Shown here in pieces: positions 22,095-33,500 of a stretch of 43,677 nt of DNA. The stretch's first letter is position 1; the number at the start of each line of letters is the position of its first letter. The stretch spans positions 1 through 43,677 of the forward strand of contig JANBPT010000330.1 in assembly GCA_027575765.1 (NCBI GenBank). The letters run 5' to 3'. The position numbers and the translations under genes are program-made. Source of the DNA: Tieghemiomyces parasiticus (taxonomy: Eukaryota; Kickxellomycota; Dimargaritomycetes; Dimargaritales; Dimargaritaceae). The notes below the pieces were generated by a model. The model was not told the DNA's origin. It made no database searches and was given only the letters and a program-made list of their open reading frames with translations.

Positions 22095-24992
22095 TGTGAA
22101 GACCGGCTAACGGGCACTTGGCCGGCGTGGCTCTAAGGAAGAGCCGTATGACGTATCGGTGGTGGACTGGGCAACTAAAGACGGTGATAAGGGGGGCACA
22201 GCTGACTTGAAATGCAGTACGTAGGAGAAGGTCAGGGTGAAATGGGTCAAGCAAAGGCCAGGTATAATTGGGCGGGGCAATATGGCTATCAGTAAGACTT
22301 TGAGGTTAATGGCATTGGGTCAGCAACGGATGGACTTGGAGCGTGTGGGTAGATTGACTCCGTCGGAAATAGAGTGGCAGGCTGCGAAGGACGGGAATGC
22401 TGGATGTGGTGAGCCAATGCGACCTGGGCCACCAGAGGATTAGGGTGGCCATCGGCGGTGTGCGCCCCCCCCCAGGGAGATATTTGCGGGCCTAGGGACC
22501 GGAGGCTGATATCCTAACGGTCTTCGTCTTGCAGCCCCATGGCCATTATTGGTCGAAGCCATTAGGGGCGAAGTGATAGGGACTGGAGCCTATTGAACCT
22601 AGTGTCATACGCTACAGCCTTAACCGTTGGAAGGAGTGGTGAGCAACAGCCAGGATGTTCTGCTGGTATGAACATGTTCCGTTTGGGGGAAGAGGTGACC
22701 CTCCGGTAGGCCCTAGTGGGGCAGAAGTGTACCCTTGTCTCTCTGGCCATAGCCCAACTACCTGACCCCTTCTGTCACCCCAATGGTGTTACTCACGTGG
22801 TCACCTCACTACCGGTCGGACCGATAGAGCCGCGGTCAAGTAAACCAGGCTGATGGTAGGCAAAACTTGAGGCACACGCCACACACGTCGCCCACGAGGC
22901 AGCGGAATTGTTTTACCCCCCCCCGTAGGAATTTCGCTCTGTTACCGGAGAGACCATCGGTACGTCAAGTTTTTGGGAGAGCCTGATCCGCACTACCTAC
23001 CATGTGCTCACCTTCGGTTGGTAGCTGTCCTATGGGGGCCGCAATCGGCTTGGTAGGGTACTGCCCACAGTGGCCCAGTGGCGCCAACGGTTTAAGGCCA
23101 GCCTCACTACCAATTGCTCATGGGTACAGTGACTGGGGACTACGACGTGATGGCTGAGTAAGACACTCCATCGGCAGCGAGCTAGTCTTCTGTGCTGCGA
23201 TACGGTGGCGTGTGCGGGGTAAAGTGTAACTGGACGTTGGAGAATAAGGAGGGGAGGCGTTAACAACTGATGGGAGGCTCGGATGGATACTGTGACCTGG
23301 CCGCCTCGCATCGATCCCCTGCCATAGACGAGGTCAACCTAAATTAGTATGTCCCATCCCCCTATACAACAGCTTACACCCCGCGTCCCACAGCGTCTTC
23401 ACACAGGAATCGCAAGGCAGCGATGTAGCCAAGATTTAACTGACAGTGTCCTGGTCGGGGGGGGGGGGGGCTAGACGGCAATCCGACCAATCCGACAGCC
23501 TGCCAGCTCCCCTTTCGGTCTTTCGCTCAACCCAACACAGACCGATGGCCCCTCACATACCGGGCACGGAGCCCCTCCGTCCACACACACGACAACGATG
23601 AGGGCTGCCGGGGCCAGGGGACCGTGGTGCAGCGCGGCTCGTATCCCTCAACGCCGCCGGTACTACTGGTACCATGTTGCCCTTGATAGCATGCCCGACT
23701 ATGCTTTCACGAGGCGGCAGACTGTCGGCGGATGGGTTAGGCCGGTTGGCCAGTGAGCCTATCGCTGGTTGGTGCGGTAGGCCGCATTGTGGTGTAGGCT
23801 GGGGCCGTAGCGCATGGGCAGTCTACACGACTGTGCGTTTGGGGTATGGGTCTTGGCCAAGCCTGGTGATCCAACCCCACTCGAACATTCGCCCACTATA
23901 AAGCGACTTGCAATACTAGGATCTCTGGAGAGGCGAGGGCGGACGGGGTTCATCTATCCTCATTAAGTCAGTCAGACCTGTCAGTGGCTGCTTGCGAGCC
24001 AGGCCGGAGCTCCCCGCACCTGTGACCTTGCGAGGGTGGGGAGGGGACTGCGCCCTCCTTCGGCGCTGTCTGGCGGAGCTGCATGGCAGGGTGCGGGGAA
24101 GGGTTGGAGGCCACCCGGGTGTATGTGGGGCAGGTGGATTGTCCGCCTCCACACAGCCAAGTTGTCAACAACTCCACGCAATCGTGCCGCCCAGGCCCAT
24201 ACACTCTCCGTGCTGGGTGGATCTGGCTTGGCGATATTGTCTACAACACGTCTACGTGCTGGTGAGTGGCTCGTTTATCGGTGCGTAGCCTTCTCCCTCT
24301 ACCTATCCTGGGTGACTAGGTGCCTCACATCATCCCCGCGGGCCTTCGCCGATGGTCAATTGATGGCGAGGTGGGCGGCTGGAAACCCAATCGACGCGGT
24401 GGGAAGAACGGAGGCGTGGCAAGCCCATCCGATTCCGCCGCCTGATTCCGACTCGGGGACATGGGGGGGGGACTTAGGCTTGACCTGTAATGTTTTTTTC
24501 GGAGGAAAAGGCGAGGGTATACGTATGTTAGAGGCTGGCTTTAACCACCTGGGCGACTTGCTCGTTGGACGTGCCCTTCAACCTTACCCCTATGTATCCT
24601 CCGTTCCGTCATCTGCTCCTGACACGGCCCCTCTCCTTCTAAGCACTTCCACGCAACTTCTATCCAGCGCGCTCCCGTCCGATATGCATCCGTGTAACGC
24701 CGGTTTCTAGCCACCCCATTTGCGCTCTGGTCTACCAATCCACCTTGCGGAGCCCGTCCATCACCCGCAGTTTACTTGTGCTTACTTACTTTGTCTCTCC
24801 CTTGGGTTGCTGGCAAGCCGCACTCACCGTCTCGTCTCCACCGTCCTCGCCACCCGCCCCGACCCTAGGGCTTGCCCTGTGTAACGCGCCCTCCGCGCCA
24901 CGGTCTTGGCTATCGTAGCGGCATTCTGGACGCTGGTTGCCGTCCACCTTTCAACCGGGCCCACACACGGCCCTTCGGTCGCCCTCTGTATG
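22095..24992. other. Gene-free spacer between the ligase and the MSS4 leader
   Basis: The left end is the ligase promoter; I see no clear TATA box. The rest has no supported gene. A 224-codon frame at 24036-24710 has the uneven Arg/Ser/Leu/Pro composition of a chance frame in GC-rich DNA. Homopolymers are frequent: 9 C at 22465-22473, 9 C at 22916-22924 and 16 G at 23457-23472. From about 24600 the plus strand becomes pyrimidine-rich. Confidence 0.5.
23457..23472 (+). repeat. Run of 16 G
   Basis: The longest G/C homopolymer in the window, in non-coding DNA. Its exact length is likely to be error-prone in assemblies. Confidence 0.9.
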
Positions 24993-25060
24993 GTAAGTGT
25001 CGCTCGACCCACTAAATTGGGACACCGAGCCTCCTCCGTCATACCACCGCCACATTATAG
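24993..25060 (+). other. Putative short intron in the MSS4 leader region
   Basis: A consensus donor, ATG|GTAAGT (24993), is followed by an ACTAAAT branch-like motif at about 25010 and an acceptor CATTATAG ending at 25060. The 68-base length is typical for fungi. It sits about 1 kb upstream of the MSS4 ATG in a pyrimidine-rich leader. Frames across the junction are open for long stretches but have no in-frame ATG upstream, so I read it as a leader intron rather than part of a protein gene. Confidence 0.35.
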
Positions 25061-26087
25061 GCAACCTGTCCGTTGCCGCCGCCTACCAGCCCCACAATGG
25101 CGCCGTGGGGCTCTGGCTGTTCTCCAGGTCTGCTGTCCGTCCTTGGCTGGCCTTTTTTCAACCGTCGTCGCTGCAGTTGCGTCTATTCAACTCCGACCGC
25201 GCATACAAGGAGGGGCGGCGGCCAGACTTTACCACCTCGGCTTGGGCCCCCTTCCCTGAGGTTCGCCTTGGTCACCTCTCCTTCCATCCGTCCAACCCTC
25301 ATTTATTACATTTGGCCTGTCCGCATGCCTTCTACCTGTCTCCAAGTGACTGGTCCCGTCTTCCCTACGTCCAAAACCTTTTTAGCGCACTTTACTGCGG
25401 GGTCCACCTTCACCCGAAGCCCGGTCTTTCCCTGCAACGTGGTCTTGGTTTTGGCGCCGGTTTCGCCTCCTCTTTCTCCGTACGCTGCTGAAACCTCTAA
25501 GTACCTGCTGCTTCTCCTCCGCCTCCTTAACTTTGCGCACCACCTGCTCCTTGGACCGCGCCGGTGGACGGGGTCTTTGCCCTGCCCCTTACTCGACTTC
25601 CCCAACAATATCCCCCCATCCGTAGCCTCTACACAGACGACGCTAATCCTCTCCATCAATCCAACCCTTTCTCTCGCTTACTCACCCGCATCCATCTTGA
25701 CTCCGATTTCGGCGCAACCAGGCCCGTCCGCCCACTCGCCGTGCCAACTCCTGAACTTTGCCTCCCTCTCTCACTGACCGTGTTTCCCGAGCCATTCGGA
25801 TCCGCGCGGCCGTACAATCTCCAACCAGACCTTGCCTTGCCGCTTATTCGGGTTCCTCGTGTGCACCGTCTCCTGAGTCCGTGACCTGCCTTCTTACAGA
25901 CGGTACTATCGACCGCGTCCGGGTCTCCAATCCAGTCCGCTGCTTATTTTCCGCTATTTACCCCACCCTCGCACTTTCGTTACGGCCCGGCGGGTATCTA
26001 ACCGTCCCTGGCTTCGTTCTTCGCTTCCCCCCTTCTTCACCGCCGTCTCTGGACCGGCCCGGTCATACGCGCCCCCCCTGACTCACC

Positions 26088-28346
26088 ATGGCTACGGTTC
26101 CCCCCGCAGAGTCCCCCTGGCAGCTCGACAGCCCCAGTTTAGCCGTTGCCCTGCAGAAATCTACCCACCAACAACCGCGCGACCACATCCCCCTCCCTTC
26201 GCCCCGTCCCACCCCACCTCAGGAAACGGACGGCCCCACTGAACTGCCCTCTACCCCGCCATTTGTCGGCGATCGGTCCAGCGTACCTGTAGCCCTGCGG
26301 ACCGCCTTCTCGCCAGAGAGTGACTCAGAACCAGAATTTGACCCCTCGCTGCGACCTGCCGCCGTGATGATTCCCGCCATCGTCGAGCCTGCTGCCGGGT
26401 CGCCCCCGTCAGCCCCTTCGTCGCCACTCGCTCCCATCGCGGCTGCCACCTCCCTACCCGACCCACCTACTCTTCTCGATGGTGCGGCCGCCCCATCGAA
26501 TGCGCACCGTCGTACCGCCTCCGAGAACCACCGCCCGCTTACCCTGACCCCGCGGGCCTCGAGGGCCTTCTACCGGGAATCCACCGCCGTCCTGCCCCCG
26601 CCGGGTACTCTACCGCCGGCATCCAGCGGAATCATCACCCTGTCCGGGGTCCGGGGGTCCACCGCGTCGCCGGACCTCTCCCAGCACTCTCTTCACTCTC
26701 CGGACCTACTCGGTCCGTCCGACCTGCCGATTCCGGACTCTCCGGCCCACTCGGCCACCTTCCCGCCCCACCGCACGTCTCCCAGCCCTACCAGCATGTC
26801 GATCACGTTACAACGGAACAACACCGGCCTTGGGGAGCGCGTCATGGTGCGCCAGCGTGGCCCTATCAACGTACGTGACCATGGACCGCCGGTCGACCCC
26901 ACCGCCGCCCTGCGCCGCAACAACACCTATGGCCTCGCGGCCTCGCCTGTCCCCGGTGCGCCAGCCCCCGACGACCAGGTTGACTGGGACACGGCCAAAC
27001 AGGATCTGAAACGCCAGCGCCGCTCCTCCCGACGCAAGCGGGACGCTGAGGCCGCCGCCCCCCCAGAATTTACCATCGGCACCCGCATCGACGAGCACCA
27101 CGTCAACTACGTGCTCATGTACAACATGCTCACCGGTATCCGCGTGTCCGTGTCGCGCTGCAGCGGCAAGCCCCAGCGTCCGCTCAGCTCTGCCGACTTC
27201 CGCGCCGCCAACAAGCTGGCCTTCGACGTGACAGGTGACGAGCTGACCCCGTCCTCGCGCTACGATTTCAAGTTCAAGGACTACGCGCCCTGGGTGTTCC
27301 GCCACATTCGCGACATCTTCCGTCTCGACTCGGCCGAGTACCTCATGTCGCTCACCAGCAAGTACATCCTTTCGGAGGTCGGGTCGGCCGGTAAAAGCGG
27401 CAGCTTCTTTTACTATTCCCAGGACTACCGGTTCATTATCAAGACGGTGCACCACACTGAACATCGGTTTATGCGCCGCATCCTACCCCACTACTACGAA
27501 CACATCCGCAAGAACCCCAACACCCTCATCTGCCGCATCTATGGCCTGCACCGCGTCAAGTTGCCGCACAGTCACAAAATCCACTTCGTGGTCATGAGCA
27601 ACGTCTTCCCGCCCAACAAAGACATCCATGAGACCTTCGACCTGAAGGGGTCCACCCAGGGCCGCTTTCTGAGCGAGGAGGCCCAGCAGAGGCCCCGCGC
27701 GGTCATGAAAGACCTCAATTGGATGCAGATGGGCCGCAAGATCGAACTGGGTCCGGTCAAGCGCGGCCTGTTCGTCGAGCAGCTTGAACGGGACGTGGAG
27801 TTGCTCAAGCGGCTCAACATTATGGACTACAGTCTGCTCATTGGCATCCACGACCGGTTCCGTGGTAACAAGGACAACATCCGCGACAACACCCTCTCTG
27901 TGTTTGAGCCCAACGCCCAGACCATGAGCGTCCACCCAGTGGACCGGCGGTCTAGCAAGATCATGGCCATGCGCAAGGCCATTGTCGAGTCCGACCCGTT
28001 GCCACTCGAGGAAGCCGGGGCCCAACTGCCGGACGCCACGTTCCGCGAGCTCCGCAACTCGCTGTTTTATCGCGACTCGGGCGGCTTTTTGGCCACCGAT
28101 GAGAGCGACCGGCCCACCAACAAAATCTACTACATGGGTGTCATTGATATTCTGACCCCGTACAACTCCAATAAGCGGTTTGAACACATCGTCAAGGCCG
28201 TCGTCCACGACCGTCACACCATCTCGGCTGTCCACCCCCGGGAGTACGCCCACCGGTTCCTCGACTTTATGATCAATGCGTTGCAGCACCACGACGATAT
28301 CCCACCCGTCACGATGAAGAGTCGGTACAGACGCAAGTGGGAGTAG
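26088..28346 (+). CDS. MSS4: Phosphatidylinositol-4-phosphate 5-kinase, Mss4 type
   Basis: 752-residue kinase that makes PI(4,5)P2 from PI4P at the plasma membrane, supporting actin organisation, cell-wall signalling and endocytosis. Residues 1-330 are Pro/Ser-rich and probably disordered. The kinase core spans roughly 333-750. Its glycine-rich loop AGKSGSFFYYS lies near 432-442, ATP-binding K452 is in FIIKTV, FDLKGSTQGR is near 516, the catalytic-loop MDYSLLIGIH carries D580, and the metal-binding MGVIDILT carries D687. The activation loop reads NKRFEHIVKAV. Glu699 there is the type I (PI4P-specific) determinant, and the basic pair K696-R697 corresponds to the membrane-targeting lysines. The start ATG has an ideal context (CTCACCATGG), and the frame is intronless. 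It is convergent with the RasGEF gene. Confidence 0.96.
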   Translation: MATVPPAESPWQLDSPSLAVALQKSTHQQPRDHIPLPSPRPTPPQETDGPTELPSTPPFVGDRSSVPVALRTAFSPESDSEPEFDPSLRPAAVMIPAIVEPAAGSPPSAPSSPLAPIAAATSLPDPPTLLDGAAAPSNAHRRTASENHRPLTLTPRASRAFYRESTAVLPPPGTLPPASSGIITLSGVRGSTASPDLSQHSLHSPDLLGPSDLPIPDSPAHSATFPPHRTSPSPTSMSITLQRNNTGLGERVMVRQRGPINVRDHGPPVDPTAALRRNNTYGLAASPVPGAPAPDDQVDWDTAKQDLKRQRRSSRRKRDAEAAAPPEFTIGTRIDEHHVNYVLMYNMLTGIRVSVSRCSGKPQRPLSSADFRAANKLAFDVTGDELTPSSRYDFKFKDYAPWVFRHIRDIFRLDSAEYLMSLTSKYILSEVGSAGKSGSFFYYSQDYRFIIKTVHHTEHRFMRRILPHYYEHIRKNPNTLICRIYGLHRVKLPHSHKIHFVVMSNVFPPNKDIHETFDLKGSTQGRFLSEEAQQRPRAVMKDLNWMQMGRKIELGPVKRGLFVEQLERDVELLKRLNIMDYSLLIGIHDRFRGNKDNIRDNTLSVFEPNAQTMSVHPVDRRSSKIMAMRKAIVESDPLPLEEAGAQLPDATFRELRNSLFYRDSGGFLATDESDRPTNKIYYMGVIDILTPYNSNKRFEHIVKAVVHDRHTISAVHPREYAHRFLDFMINALQHHDDIPPVTMKSRYRRKWE

Positions 28347-30542
28347 TAATGGGCATGGTAGTGTACATTGGCTTCGCGTGTGTCTCTTCTCACCACCCTC
28401 CCCCCCTCCCATTCGTTTGGACTTTGTGACGGTTAGATTGTTGTACGAACGCCCTTACGGCTTGACGCCCACAATCGTTGTCAATCCCAATCGTCCCGTT
28501 ACAATCGCTTACTTCCCCTCCCCCTTTCCCCTCGTCATTTGTAATTTTACATATCCCTGCGCATTTATTTCCTGTCCCCTCCTCTCAACTTTATACCATA
28601 TCGACAACTACGTCTGATTACGCTGGCCCCCTCCAATGCTAGCTGGGAAGAAACCACGGCCGTATCCACCGTATCAGCTGTACGTTGGGAGAGGCTAGCG
28701 TAACGATCCTCCCTATTATGCTGCATTACACGTGTTATTTTTCGTCCATGTCCTCGTCCTTCCGTTCCTTTTTTATTATTATCTTCGCCGTAACCCTCTC
28801 TTGTCACGATACGATGAATGACTAGCAAATACCGCGTAGTTTGTCATGTCTGGATGTCGTCAGTATAAAAAATAATAATAATTAATATACAAATGGGTTG
28901 GATGTGTCAAGGCCATTGCATCCACCGATCTGTCACCCAAGGGAGTGTGGTGGATTTTTGGATTGTTCATTATGACTTGCTATTCTGTTTCTGTTTTTTT
29001 TTTTAAAAAAAACAACCATCTTCCTCGACGAGCTTCTCTCCTACTAAATTACCAATGTATTACTTTTGGATACTGACATCTATCCTCGTGGCAATAAGCC
29101 AACGTTCCATAGAACCCTGCAAGCCACCATGATGCCATACAGGAACAAGCACCACCCTCTTAGTGCTAACGATTGGCCATAGCAAATGCATCAAGAGCCC
29201 ATTATGGCTAACTACCGAGACCCAATCAAGGCCCGACCCTCCACACATTTCCCGGCTATAAAAGCCTACAAACCTAACCACTAATGTCTTTATCATAACT
29301 TACATCCATCTTGCACGTATCCCAATAAACCACCCCTCGGGGTCTCGCCTACCATACATAGACCCTAGCGGATGCCAACGTTCCAGTTGGCTACGGCTGC
29401 CTTCCCTATTGAAAGTGGCGTCTCTCTCGCCCTCTCACCTCCGGCCGCCGCTTAGCACTCTTGTAAAGTTTAACGTGGTAAGAAAGACAGGTAAGGGGAT
29501 GCAGGTGGTCAATTGGGTCACCGAGTCGAAGGCATCTATACGTGTGGGTGGCTGTCCGAATAACTATGCATACATAATATACCTTAACATTACCGTCACA
29601 GCGCTAGTGCTATTGAAAAGTGATATATGAAGCCCTTGTACACCCTCATTATCTGAGGCCAGGAGTGTGAATCTTAGCATAAGGCTGGACATAGTGGGTT
29701 TTAAAGAAGACCCGGATTTTCCTAAGAGTCTAGACGCTTAGGTATGAGATCATAGTCAGTCTTAGACCGCAATGGACTCCCTCCCTCCCCTCCTTTTTTT
29801 TTTGGAGGGGGGGCACCTTGAGCATTTGATTAGTTAAGGATCACGAAATTCTGTGATGTAGCTTCGCAGATGCAGTTTTATCAGTATATGTAGACCCAAG
29901 TTACATCACCCAAAGCGGGAGGCTTGTTACTACTAGTCCGCAGGCCTTACACTATAAAGCTCCTCGACAAACGATCAGTAAAATTACACCCAATAGGCAC
30001 GTTGGTTAACGGAATTTGATTTGTAATAATACTATGGAAAGAGTGGACATCGCATCCGTTCTGGAACACATAGACCGTACCCGGCACACTATTCCCCTCA
30101 TACACCGCCCGTATTAAAGCAAGAGATGGTTGATTATAGTTCAGGAAAGCGGTTACAGGTGGTCTCGGGAACAGATAGACGCGAAATAGTCAGTGAAAAA
30201 AAAAAACAAGAGAAGACACCCCGTAGCGAACATGGCCCCGCCCCTTACCTACCAGGGTATGGGGGAATGGGGAAGGTTCTGAAGGATGGGCGGAGGTGTA
30301 GAATACTGGGTTGTCATTACGGTTGGCGGGAGCATAGGGAGGTTTGAGGATTGCAGGAAACCATCCAAAGTGGGAATGGCGAAATATGAATGGTGTGCGA
30401 AGGAGGGGTCGGTGAAGGTTGTAATGTACAAAATTGAGTGGCGAGTAAACGAGTAGGGAGCGAGATGGGGGGAGGGGAATGATGATTATTATGGCTGTAA
30501 CAAGGGGGGGGTGGGGAGATGACGTCAGCGTCGGTAAAACGT
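28347..30542. other. Spacer between convergent MSS4 and RasGEF genes
   Basis: No gene is supported. AT-rich stretches (28860-28890, AATAATAATAATTAATATAC) may carry the MSS4 polyadenylation signal. A T12-A8 block lies at about 28993-29012, a short perfect hairpin at 29787-29810, and a TGACGTCA palindrome at 30520-30527 near the RasGEF stop codon. Confidence 0.45.
29787..29810. repeat. Perfect inverted repeat with a T10 loop
   Basis: CCCCTCC, ten T, then GGAGGGG: a 7-bp perfect stem around a homopolymer loop, inside a longer pyrimidine-to-purine switch (29779-29813). It lies between two convergent 3' ends and is not attached to any gene I can name. Confidence 0.6.
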
Positions 30543-33500
30543 TCAGGTTTGCCGAGGTTCGCGGTGAATCGAGAGGGCGTGCAGTTCCTCCTCATCAAGA
30601 CAGGGCTGGGACATGAGCAGCTCGATGAGGGCGTCATCGGGCTGGATTTGGCACTCGGCGGCGTAGTTGCGCTGCAGTTTGCGGAAGAGCAAGATGATAT
30701 CTCCGATAAATTCAAATTTGCGCCAGAACAGTTCGGGTTGCTGCCGAGGTGAGTCGGCGTCGGTGGGTCGGGAGGCTGATGCTGATGACGACGCCGACGA
30801 CGACGACATCGACGACGAGGGGGGAACCCAATAGGACTTTTTAACGTCGCCAACGGAAGCTTGGTCGGGAGCGGTAGGCATGGTAGCCGTGACGGTGCTC
30901 GGCGACAAGTGCCGACCAGATCGCCGCCTTTCGAGCAGCGACTCGTCGATTACCACGAGGTCCCGGAGGGCGCATCCCATGAAGGGTATACACGGCAACG
31001 CAGCCCGCTGGAGCTGCTCATGGTACCCGAGGTAATGCCGTTCGGGCGACGTGATGTGGTGCAGACGTTCCAACCGGGCCACGTCGGCCGGGTCCTGATG
31101 CACTAGGTCAAACGTCCGGTGTAGCCGGTACACCGCATGACTCTTAAGGCCGGCCATGACGGCCATCAACGTATTAAAGTTGTGGAGCACCAGGAGAGCT
31201 TCGGCCACATCCAAAAAGTAACGTACCAATTTGGCCCGCTCGGAATGACACGACTGCGACAGGATCTTGGAAGCCACCCAAGCCGAAATATAGTTGAAGT
31301 GCTCAAAGGCCGGGGCCACGCTACGGTAGAACTGCCGCTTATCTTTGCGGGGATTGCCTGTGGCAGCGGCGGCACCACAATGTCCCGGGTGGTCTCCGCC
31401 CAACGTGCTTGTAAGGGTAGTGGTGTCGACGGTGGTAGCCACGGGGCCAGGTGGTTTCCAAATGTAGCGTAGTAGATGGCGTGGGTCCACGTCGAGAAAC
31501 AGACGGCCCTCGACGTAAGTGAGCTGCCGAGCCACGGCCTCAGGGTCGGTCAGTTGGAACACATGCGGTGGGAGGCTTCGGAGGTGGTGCAGCTTCTGCT
31601 CCACAACCGCCGAAAGGGGCCGGGGCCCGGCAACCGGCGTAGGTGGGGTGGTGTTAGCGGCGGGCGTGGCTTGGGTGTTCTGGCGTCTGTGAGTCGCCGC
31701 ACTGAGACTCGCGCGCGGCAGGTGCAGCGAGGTCTTCTTGAGCCGCAGTGTCTTGGCCAGGTGGGCCATTCTCTTGCCCTCCCCCGTTGAGGTGGCCGCG
31801 TGTATTTCGGGTTCGACCGGGAATGGATTGTCGACCGGCTCATTCGCATGATGATCTCGGACAAAGTGGTCCTCCTGGCTCGACGAGGTCGATAGAGGTT
31901 GCGACGTTGGTTCACTATGAAAGGCATGGGAATGTTTACGCGAGAAGCGCGAGAAAAAGTCACCCAGGGTCGATGAAGGATGGGGTACCATGGTGGCCGA
32001 TGGCGGCACGACCGGCCGCGACGAGCGGGGAAAGCGACCTAGTGTAAACTGCGTAAACCGCTGCGTCTTGGATAACTTATGTGGTTCCGGGTGATTGGCG
32101 GTAGCGTTGCCCCCCGTGGCTTCATACTGGGACAATTCAGCGAGGTCAGCATTCATGTCGGTCCAGTCGCTGGCGTAAGATGGACGGCTAGGATACATGT
32201 CGGCGTGGTAGGACACGGAACGTGGAGAGGTTGGGGCGTCAAAGAAGGGGGTGGTTGGTGGGGGTGGTGACAGCAGGTATGGGCCTGGCGTGAACGCCCG
32301 GGCGGTGCGAAAGGCCGAGTAGGGCGGCGATGCGGCGGGATCCGGGTCAGTAAAGGCCGGGGGCGGCGGGACTGCCAAGGTGAATCCGGTCTGGCCCCGG
32401 CGGGCGGCCAACGAGGCGGTGGAGGGAGCGGCCTGAGTCAGCTTGGCCATGGTAGCCGCCAGAATTTGTTCGCGGCTGACAATGGTCCGTACCGATGCAG
32501 CGGATTGGTCCGAGCGCCGCGGGAACGACGTAGACGGTACCGCTGTGGGGGCCCCGACGGTTGATTCGTTGCTTTCAACCCCATCCTCATCGCCGTCATA
32601 TTCACCATCACCATTGCTGCGCCGCCAGGCCAGGGCAGCCGCCGTATTGTCCAGGATCATGGCGGTGGGTGAGCTGTGTGCCGAGAGCCCATGAAAATCC
32701 TCAACCGACAAGAATACCTCCGCACTCGAGCACCGTGACATCGTCTCCGATTCGACGCTAGGGACCCAGGCTGAGCTGGGGCGCGACGCGCGGGCCGCGT
32801 AGGCGTCGAGAAGGACGGTCAGTGGTAGCGGTGGGTCATCCTCTTTAAGGGCTGGGGAGTCGGCGAATAGAATCTCTGCCAGCTTGCGACAGGCGAGGCG
32901 CAGGCCGGGGGCCATGCCGGGGGCCTTGACCAAGGCGTGGACCAGGGGGCGCAGGTCGGACCCAAAGTCGACCGCGTCCAGGTCCAGGGAGTCGGTACGT
33001 TGCCGGGCGCTACATCGACTGTCAGATGAAACGCGGCGGCCAGCGCCGTCAAGGAATCGGACTTCGGCACCGGTGAAATCCACCCAGTAGTCCGTGGCCC
33101 ATAGTCCTAGTACGTAGCAGATACGAAGCTGGGCCGAGAGGCTGGGTTTGGTGTTCAATTCGCCCGCCACCAGGAACCGTTGTAACAGCGCCACCAGAAG
33201 CCGGCGGGGGCTCGTGAAGCGCTGGTAGGTGAGGAGAAAAATGTTAATGAAGCGAATATCGCTGTACACCCCAGGGCCTACCAGGCGGTCCAGAAGATTG
33301 GGCAGGGCAACAGCGACGCCCGTAGGTGCGACCTTGACTTGGGAGACTAAGGGGTGCGCGAGCCCCGAGGACGCTACTGGCGGCATTTGACCGGCGCCCG
33401 GCAGTGTGGGCAGCTGTTCATGGTTGGCACACATCCAGGCGCGGTACTCGGTCATGGGCCGCTCGATACTCCGCTGGTTGAGGAAGCCCAAGGGGAACTG

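Noticed and set aside
24036..24710. 224-codon plus-strand open frame upstream of MSS4
   Set aside because: Composition is chance-like (Arg/Ser/Pro/Leu/Trp-rich), with no motif and no intact domain. It lies in GC-rich spacer with overlapping open frames in other phases.
26808..28412. Two long minus-strand open frames antisense to MSS4
   Set aside because: Same shadow effect from GC-rich third positions; the sense strand carries all kinase motifs.
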